64,000 nucleotides of DNA from Pollenia angustigena (GCA_930367215.1 OV884057.1:198823621-198887620), one strand, 5' to 3'. Shown: positions 21,490 through 33,402, counted from the stretch's first letter. Translations and numbers: made by a program. Notes: generated from the sequence alone by a model not told the origin.

Positions 21490-21915
21490 ACGGTAGTCTT
21501 AGCATCGGATGACAAACAGTGTTTATCACTCGCACGCCGTTGGGAACGCAGAATTATACACTCGCCCCATTGGTAAGGAGTCGAAGTTCTTTACCCCACG
21601 TCTCCATGCTCTTTCGATTAGAACATGACATGACCATAACGCCGGCAGAGCAACGGTATTATTTTGTTCATGTTCTTGTATGTGGCGAATACGATGTGAT
21701 GTTCATGTTCTGATTGACCACAATTTTTGTTGTTGTGCGTTTGGTTGTATACAGAAAATATATTGTATGGCCAACATCATGCCGCACATGGATGCTAAGA
21801 CGAATGTTTAGGCAACGATGACAGCATATGGACGAAACATGAACATGAACAGTCTACACGAGTAGATTTCATGTGCGACATGATGTTCTTACCAAGTTGA
21901 TGGATGGTGGAGACG
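21490..21915 (-). repeat. Second, undisrupted copy of the 'GTTCATGT' element
   Basis: In reverse orientation this matches, in order, 27052-27188, 29619-29672 and 38835-38925. Shared blocks include 'CATCAACTTGGTAAGAAC', 'GTGTAGACTGTTCATGT', 'GTATTCGCCACATA' and 'CTCTGCCGGCGTTATG'. It therefore shows what the nest at 26.9-39.0 kb looked like before the foldback and mariner insertions. No domain was found in its 64-codon frame (21519-21713). Confidence 0.75.
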
Positions 21916-21919
21916 GGTA

Positions 21920-22690
21920 GTTAACCTCCACTGTATTTTTGAGGCAAACAAGCAGCATTTGTTAAAATAGGAAAAGCAAACAGGAAGATCCAATAGTAGC
22001 CGAACTTCCTTCCCCTTAAGGTGGAAAACCAGCCTTTAAAGCCAAGTTTTTATTGTCTTCCTTCTCCCGACTTTGGTTTTAATCCAAAACCACCGCGTGA
22101 TCCACGAAAGGCTCTAGATACAGACAAACTGGAAAAAAATTTGACTCCAGTGGTACCAGATCTCTCGGATCTCTCTCGGTTAGTCGTGATCTTAAGAAAT
22201 CGGCCAATTTTAAACTTTGTTGGATTCCAGGTATTGATTGCCTGATTCCGCGGAAGGATGTTGCCATAAAAGTTAAGGTATTCTTATGATATCTCCCTAC
22301 ATACCCCCGGGAACTCATAAAGGAAAACCCGCTCACCCACTTAATATGCCTTGAATTCACACTGCCGAGTTTTATTGGGATGATTTTACAATTTACGATA
22401 GACCTCATATAAAAAAAACCACTGTCAAAAAAAAAACGTTATAAAGCTCTTGCAATCGTAATGTATTAGAAACAAAAATGTTATTATACAAAATTTTATA
22501 TGAATCGTTCTATAGTTAAACATCGATTCTATATATAAACGATAGTCACTGGAAACTTTGAACAAAGTTGTTTTGTCTGGTTTACGGCCAATTTCACCGC
22601 TCAGTTACAATTAACTACCAGTGAGAACTGTCAAAAAGTAGTGTTAACTGGAAGTTAAAATAATAGTTCGTTTTAACTGAACTTGGAGTT
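21920..22690. other. No feature recognised
   Basis: Opposed frames of 74 and 109 codons occur at 22021-22408 without any recognisable domain. Short 'CTCTCGGATCTCTCTCGG' and 'TTAACTGGAAGTTAAAAT' motifs may be repeat debris. Confidence 0.4.
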
Positions 22691-23252
22691 GCTGGTTTGT
22701 CGGCATAAGCCAATGACTTAACATAGCCACATAAAAACTAATCCAGCGCGTTAAATCACACGAGCGAGGTGGCCAGTGGAAATAAAGTTGTCACCAAATT
22801 GATTTTGCAATAAATCGATTGTTAACCGCGCTGCATCGCAAGTTACGCTGTCTTGTGAAAATCAAATGTCGCTAATATTTTGCTGATTCATTTTTGGAAA
22901 CAAGAAATTCAGTCGCCATGGCTCGATAGCGCTCTCCATTCACCGTAACGGCAGCCTTGCTCATTTCGAAACCAAACAGTCAATTTTAATAGATGCTTGA
23001 GGATTGTCTTTGGTCCAAATTCGGCAATTTGAGGTTCGTAAAAAGGACGAAGTGCTCTATAAAATTCGCAACAGATTTATTTTTATCAAAGTGAATTTCC
23101 ACAGTTTGCAAACGTTGTTCTAGTGTTAAAAGATTCATGACGACTTGTCATACCCGACTGAACAGAAATGTCAACACAGCTTGAAATTCTCAGCTGTCAA
23201 ACCATCCTTATTGATATCGAAAGTTCTCATGCAGCTAAAAAAATCACCCGAT
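22690..23252 (-). mobile_element. Internally deleted mariner-like element
   Basis: The right edge (upstream of the minus-strand transposase) ends …TCACCCGA followed by TA. That is the same TCGGGTGATTTTTT terminal repeat as the mariner at 60382-61099. The left terminal repeat is absent, so the copy is truncated near 'GCATAAGCCAATGACTTAAC'. Confidence 0.7.
22700..23138 (-). pseudogene. Mariner-like transposase relic
   Basis: It starts 'MNLLTLEQRLQTVEIHFDKN' at 23138, the N-terminal helix-turn-helix of a well-known insect mariner-like group (MN.LT.EQR..IVE…). Downstream pieces read 'AVTVNGERYRAMATEF' and 'DSVTCDAARLTIDLLQNQFG', which carries the second catalytic Asp. Then comes a WPPRS-C-D-like patch and a 'GYVKSLAYADKPAT' match. 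The stretch between the N-terminus and 'VTVNGERYR' is missing, removing the first catalytic Asp region. Several stops are present. Inactive. Confidence 0.8.
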
Positions 23253-23815
23253 ACAAAACTAGATTTAATAAAGATTGCTCTAGAATTGATTTTAAATTAA
23301 TTTTTTTACAGCTCTGTTTTTACATTTTTCTAATTCTCATCATAGATGTATGTTTGTTAAAGGTCTTGTTTTTTTCAGCTTATTCTCTAAAAAAATAAAT
23401 AAAAAATAATAACATTGCATAAATACAAAAGTTAATTTTGTTTTGCTATTAAAAAATTGTCACACAACAACAAATAACAAATTATAAAAAGCGATAAAAA
23501 ACTAATAAACTATGCACGAAAACATTTTAAAATTGTGTTAAAAACATTTTTATTATATGTATATGGGGGATTTCATGTCAAGTGACCCAATATTTAAATC
23601 GATATCTTCCGATGAAATTTGCACCAAGGTTAGTCCTATTGGATAGTAACATTCCGGATAAAAAAAATGTTTTAAATTAAAAAAAATTTTTTTTCGAAAG
23701 ATTGATCAAATAGCTATCGAAGCTACTTTGGACAAATTTTGCTAACACCAACAGGTAATAAGCATGGAAACAAGAAATATGCAATCGCATGTTTTTCCTT
23801 GTGCGACTAATGAAG

Positions 23816-24020
23816 GCAGAAACAATACATTCCGTTCCGTTCCGAGAAAATTTATGTTGAATGTTTATATGTTTAATGTTACATGTAAAAGGAGAATTTT
23901 AATTTAATGTGAAAAACTCATATTACGCTCCCTTGAAAAAGTCGACAAAAAATCGACGAAACGTCGGGAAAACTGTAATAAAAAATTACTTTTTATTTAC
24001 ATTAATTAAAACAAATCAAT
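23816..24020 (+). repeat. Retroposon-like insertion in the ATATGC element
   Basis: This stretch is absent from the sister copy at 17.3 kb. It includes 'AAAAAGTCGACAAAAAATCG' and 'GAAACGTCGGGAAAACTG' followed by A/T-rich text, a hairpin-plus-tail layout like the one at 16640-16735. Boundaries are approximate. Confidence 0.4.
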
Positions 24021-24390
24021 ATATTTATCCGTTTTAGAGCTTTTTATGAATTTTGGCATCTATTTGTTAGTGCATATTTTTGCATATTTTACCGTTTACA
24101 GCTTTTTTTTGGCATATTTTAGTTAAAAGAGCCTTTTTGTAGCATTTTTTTAGGTTTATAGCGCATATTTTGCCTTTTTAATGCATATTTTGATACATAT
24201 TCAATTTTTTTAGATGCCTAAAAAAGCTTTCGCAGCAACCCTGCGGGTAATTTGTGTCGATTGTTTTTAACGTACCTATCCCGTGACAAGTGATCACAAT
24301 ATTGTTATAAAAAGGAACGAATTGTGATATGTGAAAATACGACACATCACCTAACTGGTGATAATGTGTTTAAAAAGTAGTTACTCCATA

Positions 24391-24639
24391 GGAAAGGCAA
24401 TTAACACAAAACTAGTCATGTGACTAGATAGTGGCTGATTCTATCTGCTTCTATTACTTTATATGAAGGGGACCATTCAGTGACCTGTTACGAAGTGTCA
24501 AAAAGGCGCAAATTAACCCCCTCCTAGGACATCGCCATGTTAGAGTGACAAGTCCCCTTCATATAAAGTGTTAGAACTAGAACCGGTCCCTACCACTTTA
24601 GAACTGTCACGTGACAAGTTTGGTGTTAGTTCCTTTTCC
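24391..24639. repeat. ~250-bp palindromic MITE
   Basis: The two halves are imperfectly inverse. The left contains 'GGAAAGGCAATTAACACAAA', 'AGTCATGTGACTAG' and 'CTTTATATGAAGGGGAC'; the right contains 'GTCCCCTTCATATAAAG', 'GTCACGTGACAAG' and 'GTGTTAGTTCCTTTTCC'. It is nested in the ATATGC element. Confidence 0.7.
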
Positions 24640-25644
24640 ATTTCGACATCTACATTTAATTTTTACTCTAAAATTGTAAGACAATTAAGATGTTATGCGA
24701 TTTGTATCTAGACCAATCTTTTAGTATTACGATCGACTCAGAATCACATTTTTAAGTGATCTAACGATGTCCATCCATCCGCCTGGCTGGTTGTCTGTCC
24801 ATGTTAGCCTTGTGTGCAGAGTACAAGTTTCAATTTTGTAGATAATTTGATCAAATATGGACGAAGTCTATGCAAATGGTGAGAATCGGTCTATGATTTC
24901 ACATCCAAATTATACTCTTTGTGTCCGCAAGCTTTCTAATTACGATGGTTTTTAAATTAAATTCGTGCCAAAAATATTTTGCTTCAAATTAAATTATTTT
25001 CAAATCGGTTCACATTTGCTCAAAGCTCCCATCCTTAACTAGCTCTAAATTCCTTTTAAATGTTAACATTTGTTAACAATTTAGCGACCGTACCTCAAAT
25101 TGCTTTAAGACAAAAGCCCATATGGATGTAAATATATAGATAATATTTGCCGCAAACATCTATTATATGGACTTTAACCTTTTTTAGGTTTTTTTTTTTA
25201 ATTTTGTTAATAAATTGTTGAATATTGTGTCTTCAAATGGGCAGTTTTTAATTTTTAGGGCGTATTTTTAACATTTTTTAGGGCATATTTTCCAGTTATT
25301 ACTGCATATTTAATGCGCATAAAACGTGTTTTTTTAGAGCATATTTCTGGTTTCCCTGGTAATAAGTTAGATGGATAAGAAAGAACGCAGCATATGCTAA
25401 AAATTTAAAAACCCTCGTCTTGAGTTAGAAGTTATTTTTTTTATACATAAGCCGCTCGCATCCCAAAAAGCGGCTTAAAGGAAAAGACATAAGCTTTGAG
25501 CAAAAAAAAAAAAAAAAAACCCGCGAAAAAAAAATAAAGAAAAAGTTTTAAAAAAAATTTGAAAAAACACAAAAAAAAATTTTTTTAAAAGATTGATCAA
25601 ATAGCTATCGAAGCTACTTTTGACAAATTTTGCTAACACCAATA

Positions 25645-26599
25645 CACAGAAAAAATTATTGCCGAATTATTTTTTCTAAACGCTTGTTAGAAAATTTTTT
25701 GGATTTCTACAAATTTTTTTTACTGATTCAATTAATATTTTTGTTTGATTTTTATTTACCCAACAAAAATGTTGACAACTACTCAAAAATATAATATACG
25801 CGTTATTGGTTTCAAGTTTTCATAATTTTGTATGAAATATTTAACGCTCCTTAATGTTGTCGTTTTTTTGCATTTTTTATTTGATCGTAAGCAACACTTC
25901 TTTATGTGAAATATAATAACTACAACAAAAAGCACATGTAGTCTGTTTTTGGACGCTTTAAGAAAGTACAGCAATAAGAAAAATTATAAAATAGCGTGAC
26001 GAGGTTTGTAGTAAAAAAACAACAAAAGCAATAGCAGGTAAAAATAAATTTTTGGTTGGTTTTAAGTTGGTAAATCCCGTATTCAATTTTTTCAAACTAT
26101 TTACTTAAATAAATCAAATCCAAAAATAGAATGATGACGAAAAACATATCGAGTCGGTCTGCCGCCGTTTTTGGATACATTTCTTCTTCATTAGCAAAGG
26201 AAAGGATGCAGCAACAGTGAGTGATGAAGAAAGACATTGTGTGTATAAAATAAGACTTCGTTGAAAAATTATTCCAACAAAAAAATGTGTCTCAAAGCCA
26301 GCCGGCCGCTCTGCTTCATCTTCTCCAACAGTGCTTACTTTTGTGTGCGCGTCATTGAATGTGCAAAAACTTTTTTGTTTGATTCAGCAAAATTATTTGT
26401 TTGAATATATGCATTTCAGTAAACTTTTTGTTTGATTCAGTTAACTTCTTTGTTGGAAAAAATCGGTGTTTTTTTTCAATAAACAAAATGCAAATAAACT
26501 GTTTGAATATGCGAATTTGTTTATAGGACCGATTTCAGACAAAAAATTTTTTGATTCTACAAATTTTTTGTTTAAATTGGAAAAATAATTTTTTCTGTG
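25645..26599. mobile_element. 955-bp TA-flanked element, CACAGAA family, intact copy
   Basis: The left end CACAGAAAAAATTATTGCCG and the right end (inverted) CACAGAAAAAATTATTTTTC sit between TA dinucleotides (25643-25644, 26600-26601), as for Tc1/mariner-type MITEs. It is nearly the same sequence as the ends of the element at 31956-36141 and shares its termini with 39442-39937. Internal text 'CATATCGAGTCGGTCTGCCG' and 'TCTCAAAGCCAGCCGGC' is conserved with the second copy. No transposase is encoded; the 63-codon minus frame at 25783-25974 has no domain. Confidence 0.8.
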
Positions 26600-27524
26600 T
26601 AGTTACATAAAAATAAGTTACATAGATGAGAAAGAACACCTGTGTGGCCAAAATGTAAAACTTTGAACCTCTAACTCAGAAACTTTTTGACCGATCTTGT
26701 TGAAAATTTGTGTCTAAACTACTATCCAATAGGACTAACCTTGGTGCAAATTTTATCCAAATCGGAAACATCGATTATAAAATTGGGTCACTTGACATGA
26801 AATCCCCCATATATATATATTTTTTTTTTAGCTTATTCCCATTTTGCAGTTTTAAGCCCGTGGAAATAAATGTTCTTTGCGAGCGGATATATGGTTACTT
26901 AAAAAATTAATTTCATATCGCGTCATAACCGCAAAAAAGCTTAAGCGACAAAAGAAAAATTTTACAGGAGAAGGTTTTTTTTATTTCATAAAAATTTTGT
27001 ATGAAGCTTGTCGCTTAAGATAAAATAGTTTTTGCTATAAAATCGTAAATAACCGTCTCCACTTTCCATCAACTTGGTAAGAACCGTGAACAAAACATAT
27101 GACGTACATGAATTCTGCTAGTGTAGACTGTTCATGTACATGTTTCGTTCATGTGCTGCTACCGTTGCCTAAACAGTTGTTCACAAATACTTTAATAGGT
27201 GCTGCGAAATATAGTCCCAGGAAATATGAAAAATGTAAATTGACCCCGAATTTGGGGCGATTTTTCACAATTTTTTTATAATGAAAAATTACCCCAAAAT
27301 AATGAAAAATAACCCTAAAAATAAAATGAAATATGACCCTAAATTTGGGGTTATTCTTCCTTATTAAAATCACTTCAAAATTTACAATGAATCTTAACCC
27401 TAAAAAGAACATTTTCGGAAGAGTTCATATGCCCGAAACTAAAAATCCCAAATTTAGAATCCCGGTTTCAAAATCCGAATAATTATACAGTTTTGGTTTT
27501 AAAAATCGTACGATTTTTGCTTTC

Positions 27525-27915
27525 GGACATGCGCAAGGATTTTTTCTCTCTATGGTATAACGAACACTGGCTTTGCTTACTACAGCTTAACGTTATAGCC
27601 GGCCTTGGGCCGGCCGCAAGGATTTTCTTCTCTATGGTATAACGAACACTGGCTTCGCCAGCTAAAGTTCTCTATATAGCCGGCCTTTTCTTCTTATTGG
27701 TATAACGATCACTGGCTTCGCACACTGAAGCTTCACTACATAGCCGGCCTTCGGCCGGGCGCAAGGATTTTCTTTTCTATGGTATAACGAACACTGGCTT
27801 CGCTCAGTAAAGCTTCTCTTAATAGCCGGGCTCAAGGATTTTTTTCTCTATGGTATAACAAACACTGGCTTCGCTAACTAAAGCATCTCTGCATAACCGG
27901 CAAGGTTTTACTCTA
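27525..27915. repeat. GC-rich tandem units, left arm of the foldback
   Basis: 'GGTATAACGAACACTGGCTT' plus 'CGC..ACTAAAGCTTCTCT' and 'ATAGCCGGCCTTCGGCCGG' repeats about five times at steps of 62-88 bp. Each unit contains its own GC-rich hairpin (GGCCTTCGGCC, GCCGGCC). The composition stands out from the A+T-rich surroundings. Confidence 0.75.
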
Positions 27916-28467
27916 CTTTGGCATAAGAATTCGGGTTTTTTATACTATCCCTAGAAACTTTTACATAGCATTTTATAAAATTTGTTTAAAAATGTTAGGG
28001 GTGATTTTTCATTTCCTAAAATTTGCATTTTAATTAGTAGACGAAAAATAGCCCCAAAGTAAAAGTTGATATTTTATTTTGGGCCATTTTTCATTTCTTG
28101 ATTGTGGGGTCATTTTTCATTCCACTTAAAATGCAAAAACACCCTAACGAAAAAATTAAAAATAACCCCAAAAAGTTATTTTTCATTTTTTCGTTAGGGT
28201 GTTTTTGCATTTTAAGTGGAATGAAAAATGACCCCAATATCAAGGAATGAAAAATAGCCCCAAATAAAATCACAATTTTTACTTTGGGGCTATTTTTCAT
28301 CTACTAATAAAAATGCAAGTTTAAAGAAATGAAAAATCACCCCAAACATTTTTACACAAATTTTATAAAATTCTATGTAAAAGTTTCTAGGGATAGCATA
28401 AAAAAACCAGAATTCTTATAATAAAGTAGAGAAAATCCTTGCCGGTTATGCAGAGATGCTTTAGTTA

Positions 28468-28846
28468 AGGTGCTATCAGACGGAATGTATTTTACATATG
28501 TACTGTCACTTTACTTACCCATATGTAATTCCGTATGTATGTCAAAATTTCCAGTTTACATACGATTCATAATTTTTGCTATCACACCTGCTTATGTTTT
28601 TCCTTATGACATAACCTATAAATGTAAACAAAAGCTGACTTTTGTTTACTTTTCAGAACAAACCAGCTGTTTTGTTTATGTTTGCCACAGGAAAATAGAG
28701 CGTGTTCTAATCGAAAAAGTTACATATGTATTTCCACATGTATTTTACACATGCAAAGTTTCATATGTATCACACGATGTGTACAACTTTTACAGATGGA
28801 AAATTTGACAGTACATATGTAAAATACATCCCGTCTGATAGCACCT
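28468..28846. mobile_element. 379-bp MITE, TSD TTA (PIF/Harbinger-like)
   Basis: The terminal repeats AGGTGCTATCAGACGG and CCGTCTGATAGCACCT continue as 'AATGTATTTTACATATGTAC' and its inverse. TTA flanks both sides (28465-28467, 28847-28849). Removing the unit restores 'GCTTTAGTTAGCGAAGCC', which is read intact in the opposite part of the foldback near 29069, so the insertion is exact. The 112-codon frame at 28470-28808 is accidental. Confidence 0.88.
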
Positions 28847-28849
28847 TTA

Positions 28850-29215
28850 GCGAAGCCGGTGTTTGTTATACCATAGAGGAAAAAATCCTTGAGCGCGGCC
28901 AAAGGCCGGCTATTACGAGAAGATTTCGTTATACCATAGAAAAGAAAATCCTTGCGTCCGGCCGAAGGCCGGCTATGTAGTGAAGCTTTAGTGAGCGAAG
29001 CCAGTGTTCGTTATACCTAAGAGAAGAAAATCATTTCACCCGGCCGAAGGCCGTCTATACAGAGAAGCTTTAGTTAGCGAAGCCAGTGTTCGTTATACCA
29101 TAGAGAAAAAAATCCTTGCGCCCGGCCGAAGGCCGGCTATAACGTAGAGCTTTAGTAAGCAAAGCCAGTGTTCGTTTTACCATAGAGAAAAAAATCCTTG
29201 TACATGACCGAAAGC
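28850..29215. repeat. GC-rich tandem units, right arm of the foldback
   Basis: This is the inverse of the array at 27525-27915: 'GGCCGAAGGCCGGCTAT', 'AGCGAAGCCAGTGTTCGTTA' and 'CCATAGAGAAAAAAATCCTT' repeat four to five times. Confidence 0.75.
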
Positions 29216-29780
29216 CCAACCGTGCTATCAATCGTACGGTTTTTAAAACCAAAACTGTATAATTATCCGGATTTTGAAATCGGGATTCTAAATTTAGGAT
29301 TTTTAGTTTTGGGCATATGAACTCCACCGAAAATGTTTAATGTCACTTTCTTTGTGTTCTTTTTCGGGGTTAAAATTCATTATAAATTTTGAGGTGATTT
29401 TTCATAATGAAGAATAACCCCAAATTTAGGGTCATATTTAATTTTATTTTTAGGGTTATTTTTCATTTTTTTTGGGTAATTTTTCATTAAAAAAATGGGG
29501 CCATATTGCATTATGAAAAATAGCCCCAAATTTGGGGTCAATTTTCATTTAGTTTTTGGGGCCATATTTCCTGGGTCCATATTTCGCAGCGCCAATTTTG
29601 CGCACCACCACTTTAATAAACTTAAAATTGTGGTAAATTAGAACATGAACAACAACACGTATTCGCCACATAAAGCTTGTTGGTTTGAATGTGTCACAAC
29701 TTTGAGTTGGCATCGCTGCTTTATTTCAGCACCCAACAGCTGATAGTTGCTTATTTTTAAGTTTGCTTTGAAATTTCATT

Positions 29781-29905
29781 ATGAATCGACTTACACCAGA
29801 GCAACGCGTGCGAATTGTTGAAATTTGTAACGAAAAAAATTGTTCCAGTCGTCAAACTCATCGTGCACTTCTTTCATTTTATTGCGTACATAATCGTCCT
29901 TCAGG
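29781..29905 (+). pseudogene. Mariner-like transposase, N-terminal part
   Basis: It starts 'MNRLTPEQRVRIVEICNEKN' and continues to 'THRALLSFYCVHNRPSG', the first helix-turn-helix of the same mariner group as at 23.1 and 60.5 kb. The frame is cut at the hAT target CCTTCAGG. The continuation is at 37365 on the far side of the nest. Confidence 0.85.
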
Positions 29906-30334
29906 CAGTAGTGGATTGACGCCGTTAGGCTCGGGCCTAGGGCGACGTTATTTAAAGGGCGCCAAAATTTAAAGGTAAAAGAAAGTAAGGGGAATTCAAA
30001 TTCGAAAATTGATTTGGCCAAGTTTTACTTTAAGCGAATAAGAAATTTATATTTAATTATACATATAAAAAGGAAATAAAATAATATTCTAAAAAAAAAC
30101 CTGTGTATTTTAGCTTTTTATTTTGGTAATAGATACAAAAATCGCTTAACAAAAAATTAAATTTTAAGGTCTTTATATAGCGATAAAATTAAAAATTTTG
30201 AAATGATAAATTTTAAATTTAATACGATAGAACACGATACACAAAATCTGTAAAATATTTTTTTTTTTTTTTGGCGAAAATTACAATTATGAAGTCAAAT
30301 TTTTAAATGAAATATCAGATTTTGTGATAATGCG

Positions 30335-30415
30335 GATTCAAACCTCGGTTTTCTTTGTAAGGTTGGCGTCTTGTATTATAAAACTTTTACTCCGTAGAAT
30401 TTCCACTCACCCAAA
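30335..30415 (-). repeat. tRNA-like sequence, degenerate
   Basis: On the minus strand 'ACGCCAACCTTACAAAG' leads to a B-box-like 'GAGGTTTGAATCCGC'. The 5' part does not fold into an acceptor stem. Read as a tRNA-derived SINE head, not a working tRNA. Confidence 0.35.
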
Positions 30416-30769
30416 AAACGTTATCTTAATAAAATTTAGTTTTAAAAACGTGTTTAAATTTAAAAAAAAACAGTCCATTATCTAAAAATTTGTTAAGAAA
30501 AATTTGGCACGAAAAATGGTTAAAAATGGCTGGCAAAATGGCACGAAAAATGGCACAAAATGGAAAAACTGGCAAAAGAAAATTTTTAATTTAAAAAACA
30601 TTTATTATATTATGTTTTTGTTGTATAGTTCAATAGCAGGTTTCTTCAAATTGTAAAAATAAATAGTCTCGTGTTTTCGCATAAACAGGTCAATTAATGG
30701 AAATCACTCTTTCAACATCGTAACATTAGACTGCAGCATATTTGATGGAGAAAGGTTGTCAATACCCTG

Positions 30770-31150
30770 CAAATAATAGGACCAGTCCAAACACGCGTGT
30801 AAAGAGTAGCCCACAAGGGACTAGGACTAGTCCAAAAGTAACCAAAACGTATGGAAAACCATGGTCTATTTAACATTACGATGCCCTAGGGGAGGACCAT
30901 ATAACCCAGCTTTGGACTACAAAGGAGTAGTTTTAAAACTACTCTATGGTATACGCTAGAGAATTAGTTTTGAAGTCGCTTAAAAACGAAAATATGTCGT
31001 TAAAAAACGAAGACATGTCGTCTTACTACAAACACTTTTTGACAATGACATGGTCCATGCTTGCATTACATCGGACCAGTCCATGGAGTAGTCCATTTTT
31101 ATCAAAATGGATCAGTTGGTCCAATATTATGTGCAGGGTAAATTCTACTG
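30770..31150. repeat. 'GGACCAGTCC' repeat cluster, possible decayed MITE
   Basis: 'AGGACCAGTCCAAA', 'GGACTAGGACTAGTCC', 'CGGACCAGTCCATGG' and 'TTGGTCCAATA' recur across about 380 bp within hAT-A. Boundaries cannot be fixed. Confidence 0.35.
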
Positions 31151-33402
31151 TCTCACTTTCACTCAAAATGCTGGGAAAATCCATTAAAAGAGTTTTTTTA
31201 AATTGAAATGCCAAGTACTATTGAATAATTAACCAGAAATTGCGCGTAACTTACGGAGTTTTGTACGAGATTGATAATGGCTAAGGGAGGAATTTTAAAA
31301 AAGCAAATAAAATGGTGCCTTTTACAGAATTTTAATTTTTTTAACTTAGCGGTGTTTGCAAGTGGACTACTCGCATATGTATGTATACTATTTCTTATTT
31401 AAATTAATCTTGTCATCCGGTATTAAGATCTAAAACTTTTTTTAAACTTTTCAACAAAATATTTTTTACCCACATCTTGTAATATTTTCCTAACTGTAAA
31501 TTAAGTCTAAGCTTTCATTTACGTCCGATTTTTGCAACATTTATTTAGAATTTGGAATAGATTCTGCCTTATATTGGCAAAGCTTAATTATAAATTTCTT
31601 TTAGGTTGCATAAAAAGGTATTTTTTGGCAAGCTGGAGCAAAAAAGGCTTTTTATTAAAATAATTGAAACATGACATATGCTATAAACAACTTGCCCTGG
31701 TCATTACATATATAATTTAAACTTTTTTTTAATTTGTATGTACATTTCCATACGAAAAATTCGAAAAATTGCAATTTTTAGAGATCTTAAAACGTCTTTC
31801 GATTTCGCTTAAATTTGGAACGTATGTTGGTGTGGTTCATACTAGTGCTGGGAAACTATCGATAGACTATCGATATTATCGATAGTCTTAAAATATCGAA
31901 AATATCGATAGGAAAAATATAAATATCGATTTTTTTATTATTTGAAATACAGCTACACAGAACAAATTATTGCCGAATTATTTTCAAACAAACGCTTGTT
32001 TGAAAATTTTTTTAATTTCTATAAATTTTTTTACTGATTCAAACAATATTTTTGTTTGATTTTTATTTAACCAACAAAAATGTGGACAACTCTTCAAAAA
32101 TATAATAAACGCGTTATTGGTGTCAAGTTTTCATAATTTTGTATGAAATATTTAACGCTCTTTAATGTTGTCGTCTTTTTGCATTTTTTTATTTGATCGT
32201 AAGCAACACTTCTTTATGTGAAATATAGGAACAACAACAAAAAACACACACAGTCTATTTTTAGACGCTTTAAAAAAGTGCAACTATAAGAAAAACAATA
32301 GCAGAATCAACATTACAAGAAACAAAATCCCGTATTCAATTTTTTAAAACTGTTTGGTTAAATACATCAAATACAAAAATAGAATGATGACGAAAAACAT
32401 ATCGAGTCAGTCTGTTGCCGTTTTTGGTTACATTTCTTCTTTAGCAAAGGAAAGGATACAACAACAGAGAGTGATAAAGAAAAAACATTGTGTTGTGTGT
32501 ATAAGTCCCCTTTTAGACAGGCAAAGTTCACTTTGCAAAGTCTTGTGTAGTTCTCTTTTAAACTTTGTTTGGTGTTTAGACACACAAAGTTTAATTTGAC
32601 AAATTTTTGTTTATTCGTTGTTGCAGCCTGCATACAGGGTTGATAAATGGCATTTTTTTAAATGTACTTAATACCGAAAAAAATTTACATTTTTTACCCT
32701 AATTGTACTTAATGCCAAAAAAATATTTTTTACAAGTTTTATTATTTGCATTAGAAAAAATTTACATTGAAATGCACTTGTGCTATACATTTATATTTGA
32801 AATATACCTTTGGCAATTAACAAAAAGAAAAATTAAGTGAATAATAAGGAATTTAGACGAAGAATCTTAAGCTTGTTTTTTTAGATTTGAAAGTGGAACA
32901 GGTTAAAAAAATGTTTTACCTACCCAGTTAAAACTTCGCCTGCAAAATAATGTGTTAAGTAATCAGGAAAATGTTAAAATACTACTTCCAATTCTTCTGA
33001 AAGAACCAATGAATTTTACAAGGGATGTCCCAAAATGAATGCATTTTTATGTAAGTCATTATTTTTTTCCTACATACATCTGAAAAATAAGTAGTTATAG
33101 AAGTAATTATAGTAGTTAGAAGAAAGCTACTAAATAATTAGTGCAAGAAGCTATTCATTTTAAAAAAGTGGGCGAAGTTTTTACTGGGTAGTAATGCCCG
33201 TAATTTCCACTAAAAGTATCTAGCTGTGTATAGATATCTATGGTGCAAGGAATTTTTCATAATTTTAACACATATGACTTGCTTACTGGTTAAAGTATAT
33301 TATATGTTCCACCATCGATAAAAATACAAATGTTGTCATATTTAAAAGAAAACTTAAAGGAACAAACTTACGTGGGCATTTCCTCAGAATGGTCTACCAG
33401 GA

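Larger units (their letters stand above)
23763..25358. mobile_element. 'ATATGC' hAT-like element, perfect 8-bp TSD GTAATAAG
   Basis: The left end CATGGAAACAAGAAATATGC and the right end (inverted) CAGGGAAACCAGAAATATGC bound the unit. GTAATAAG lies at both 23755-23762 and 25359-25366. Compared with the 664-bp copy at 17.3 kb it is inverted and 0.9 kb longer. The excess includes a retroposon-like segment (~23816-24020) and a palindromic MITE (24391-24639). GCATAT repeats fill both ends. Non-coding. Confidence 0.83.
23562..26813. mobile_element. Element with ~95-bp TIRs starting ATATGGGGGATTTCATG
   Basis: 23562-23640 and 26710-26813 are inverse over ~95 bp. The shared text is 'TGGGGGATTTCATGTCAAGT', 'GACCCAAT', then 'TTTGCACCAAGGTTAGTC' and 'CTATTGGATAGTA'. 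The interior holds two direct copies of a segment ('GATTGATCAAATAGCTATCG', 'GACAAATTTTGCTAACACCA', then 'GATAAGAAAGAAC' or 'GATGAGAAAGAAC'). One copy was hit by the hAT-like element at 23763 and the other by the TA-flanked element at 25645. Flanks are TATATA-rich, so the target duplication cannot be read. Without the insertions the element is about 0.7 kb. Confidence 0.7.
27198..29609. mobile_element. Foldback element, 9-bp TSD ACTTTAATA (MULE-like)
   Basis: Almost the whole 2.4 kb is one inverted repeat centred near 28175. The arms start GGTGCTGCGAAATAT and CAGGAAATATG and include runs of 'TGAAAAAT.ACCCC' text and GC-rich tandem units. The direct repeat ACTTTAATA flanks it (27189-27197 and 29610-29618). 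A 9-bp duplication with arm-length inverted repeats is the pattern of Foldback/MULE elements. The left tip lacks ~16 bp present at the right tip. It also carries a MITE at 28468-28846. All reading frames inside (27149-27412 minus, 28091-28300 minus, 29070-29327 minus) are palindrome shadows. Confidence 0.8.

Noticed and set aside
22079..22408. 109-codon minus-strand frame
   Set aside because: No recognisable motif, opposed by another open frame, no supporting context.
28470..28808. 112-codon open frame as a gene
   Set aside because: It lies wholly within a MITE and includes its inverse ends. No domain.
28468..28846. piggyBac insertion (TTAA)
   Set aside because: TTAA is present only on the left; the right flank is CTTTAG. 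TTA is the true duplication and its removal restores a sequence seen elsewhere in the foldback.
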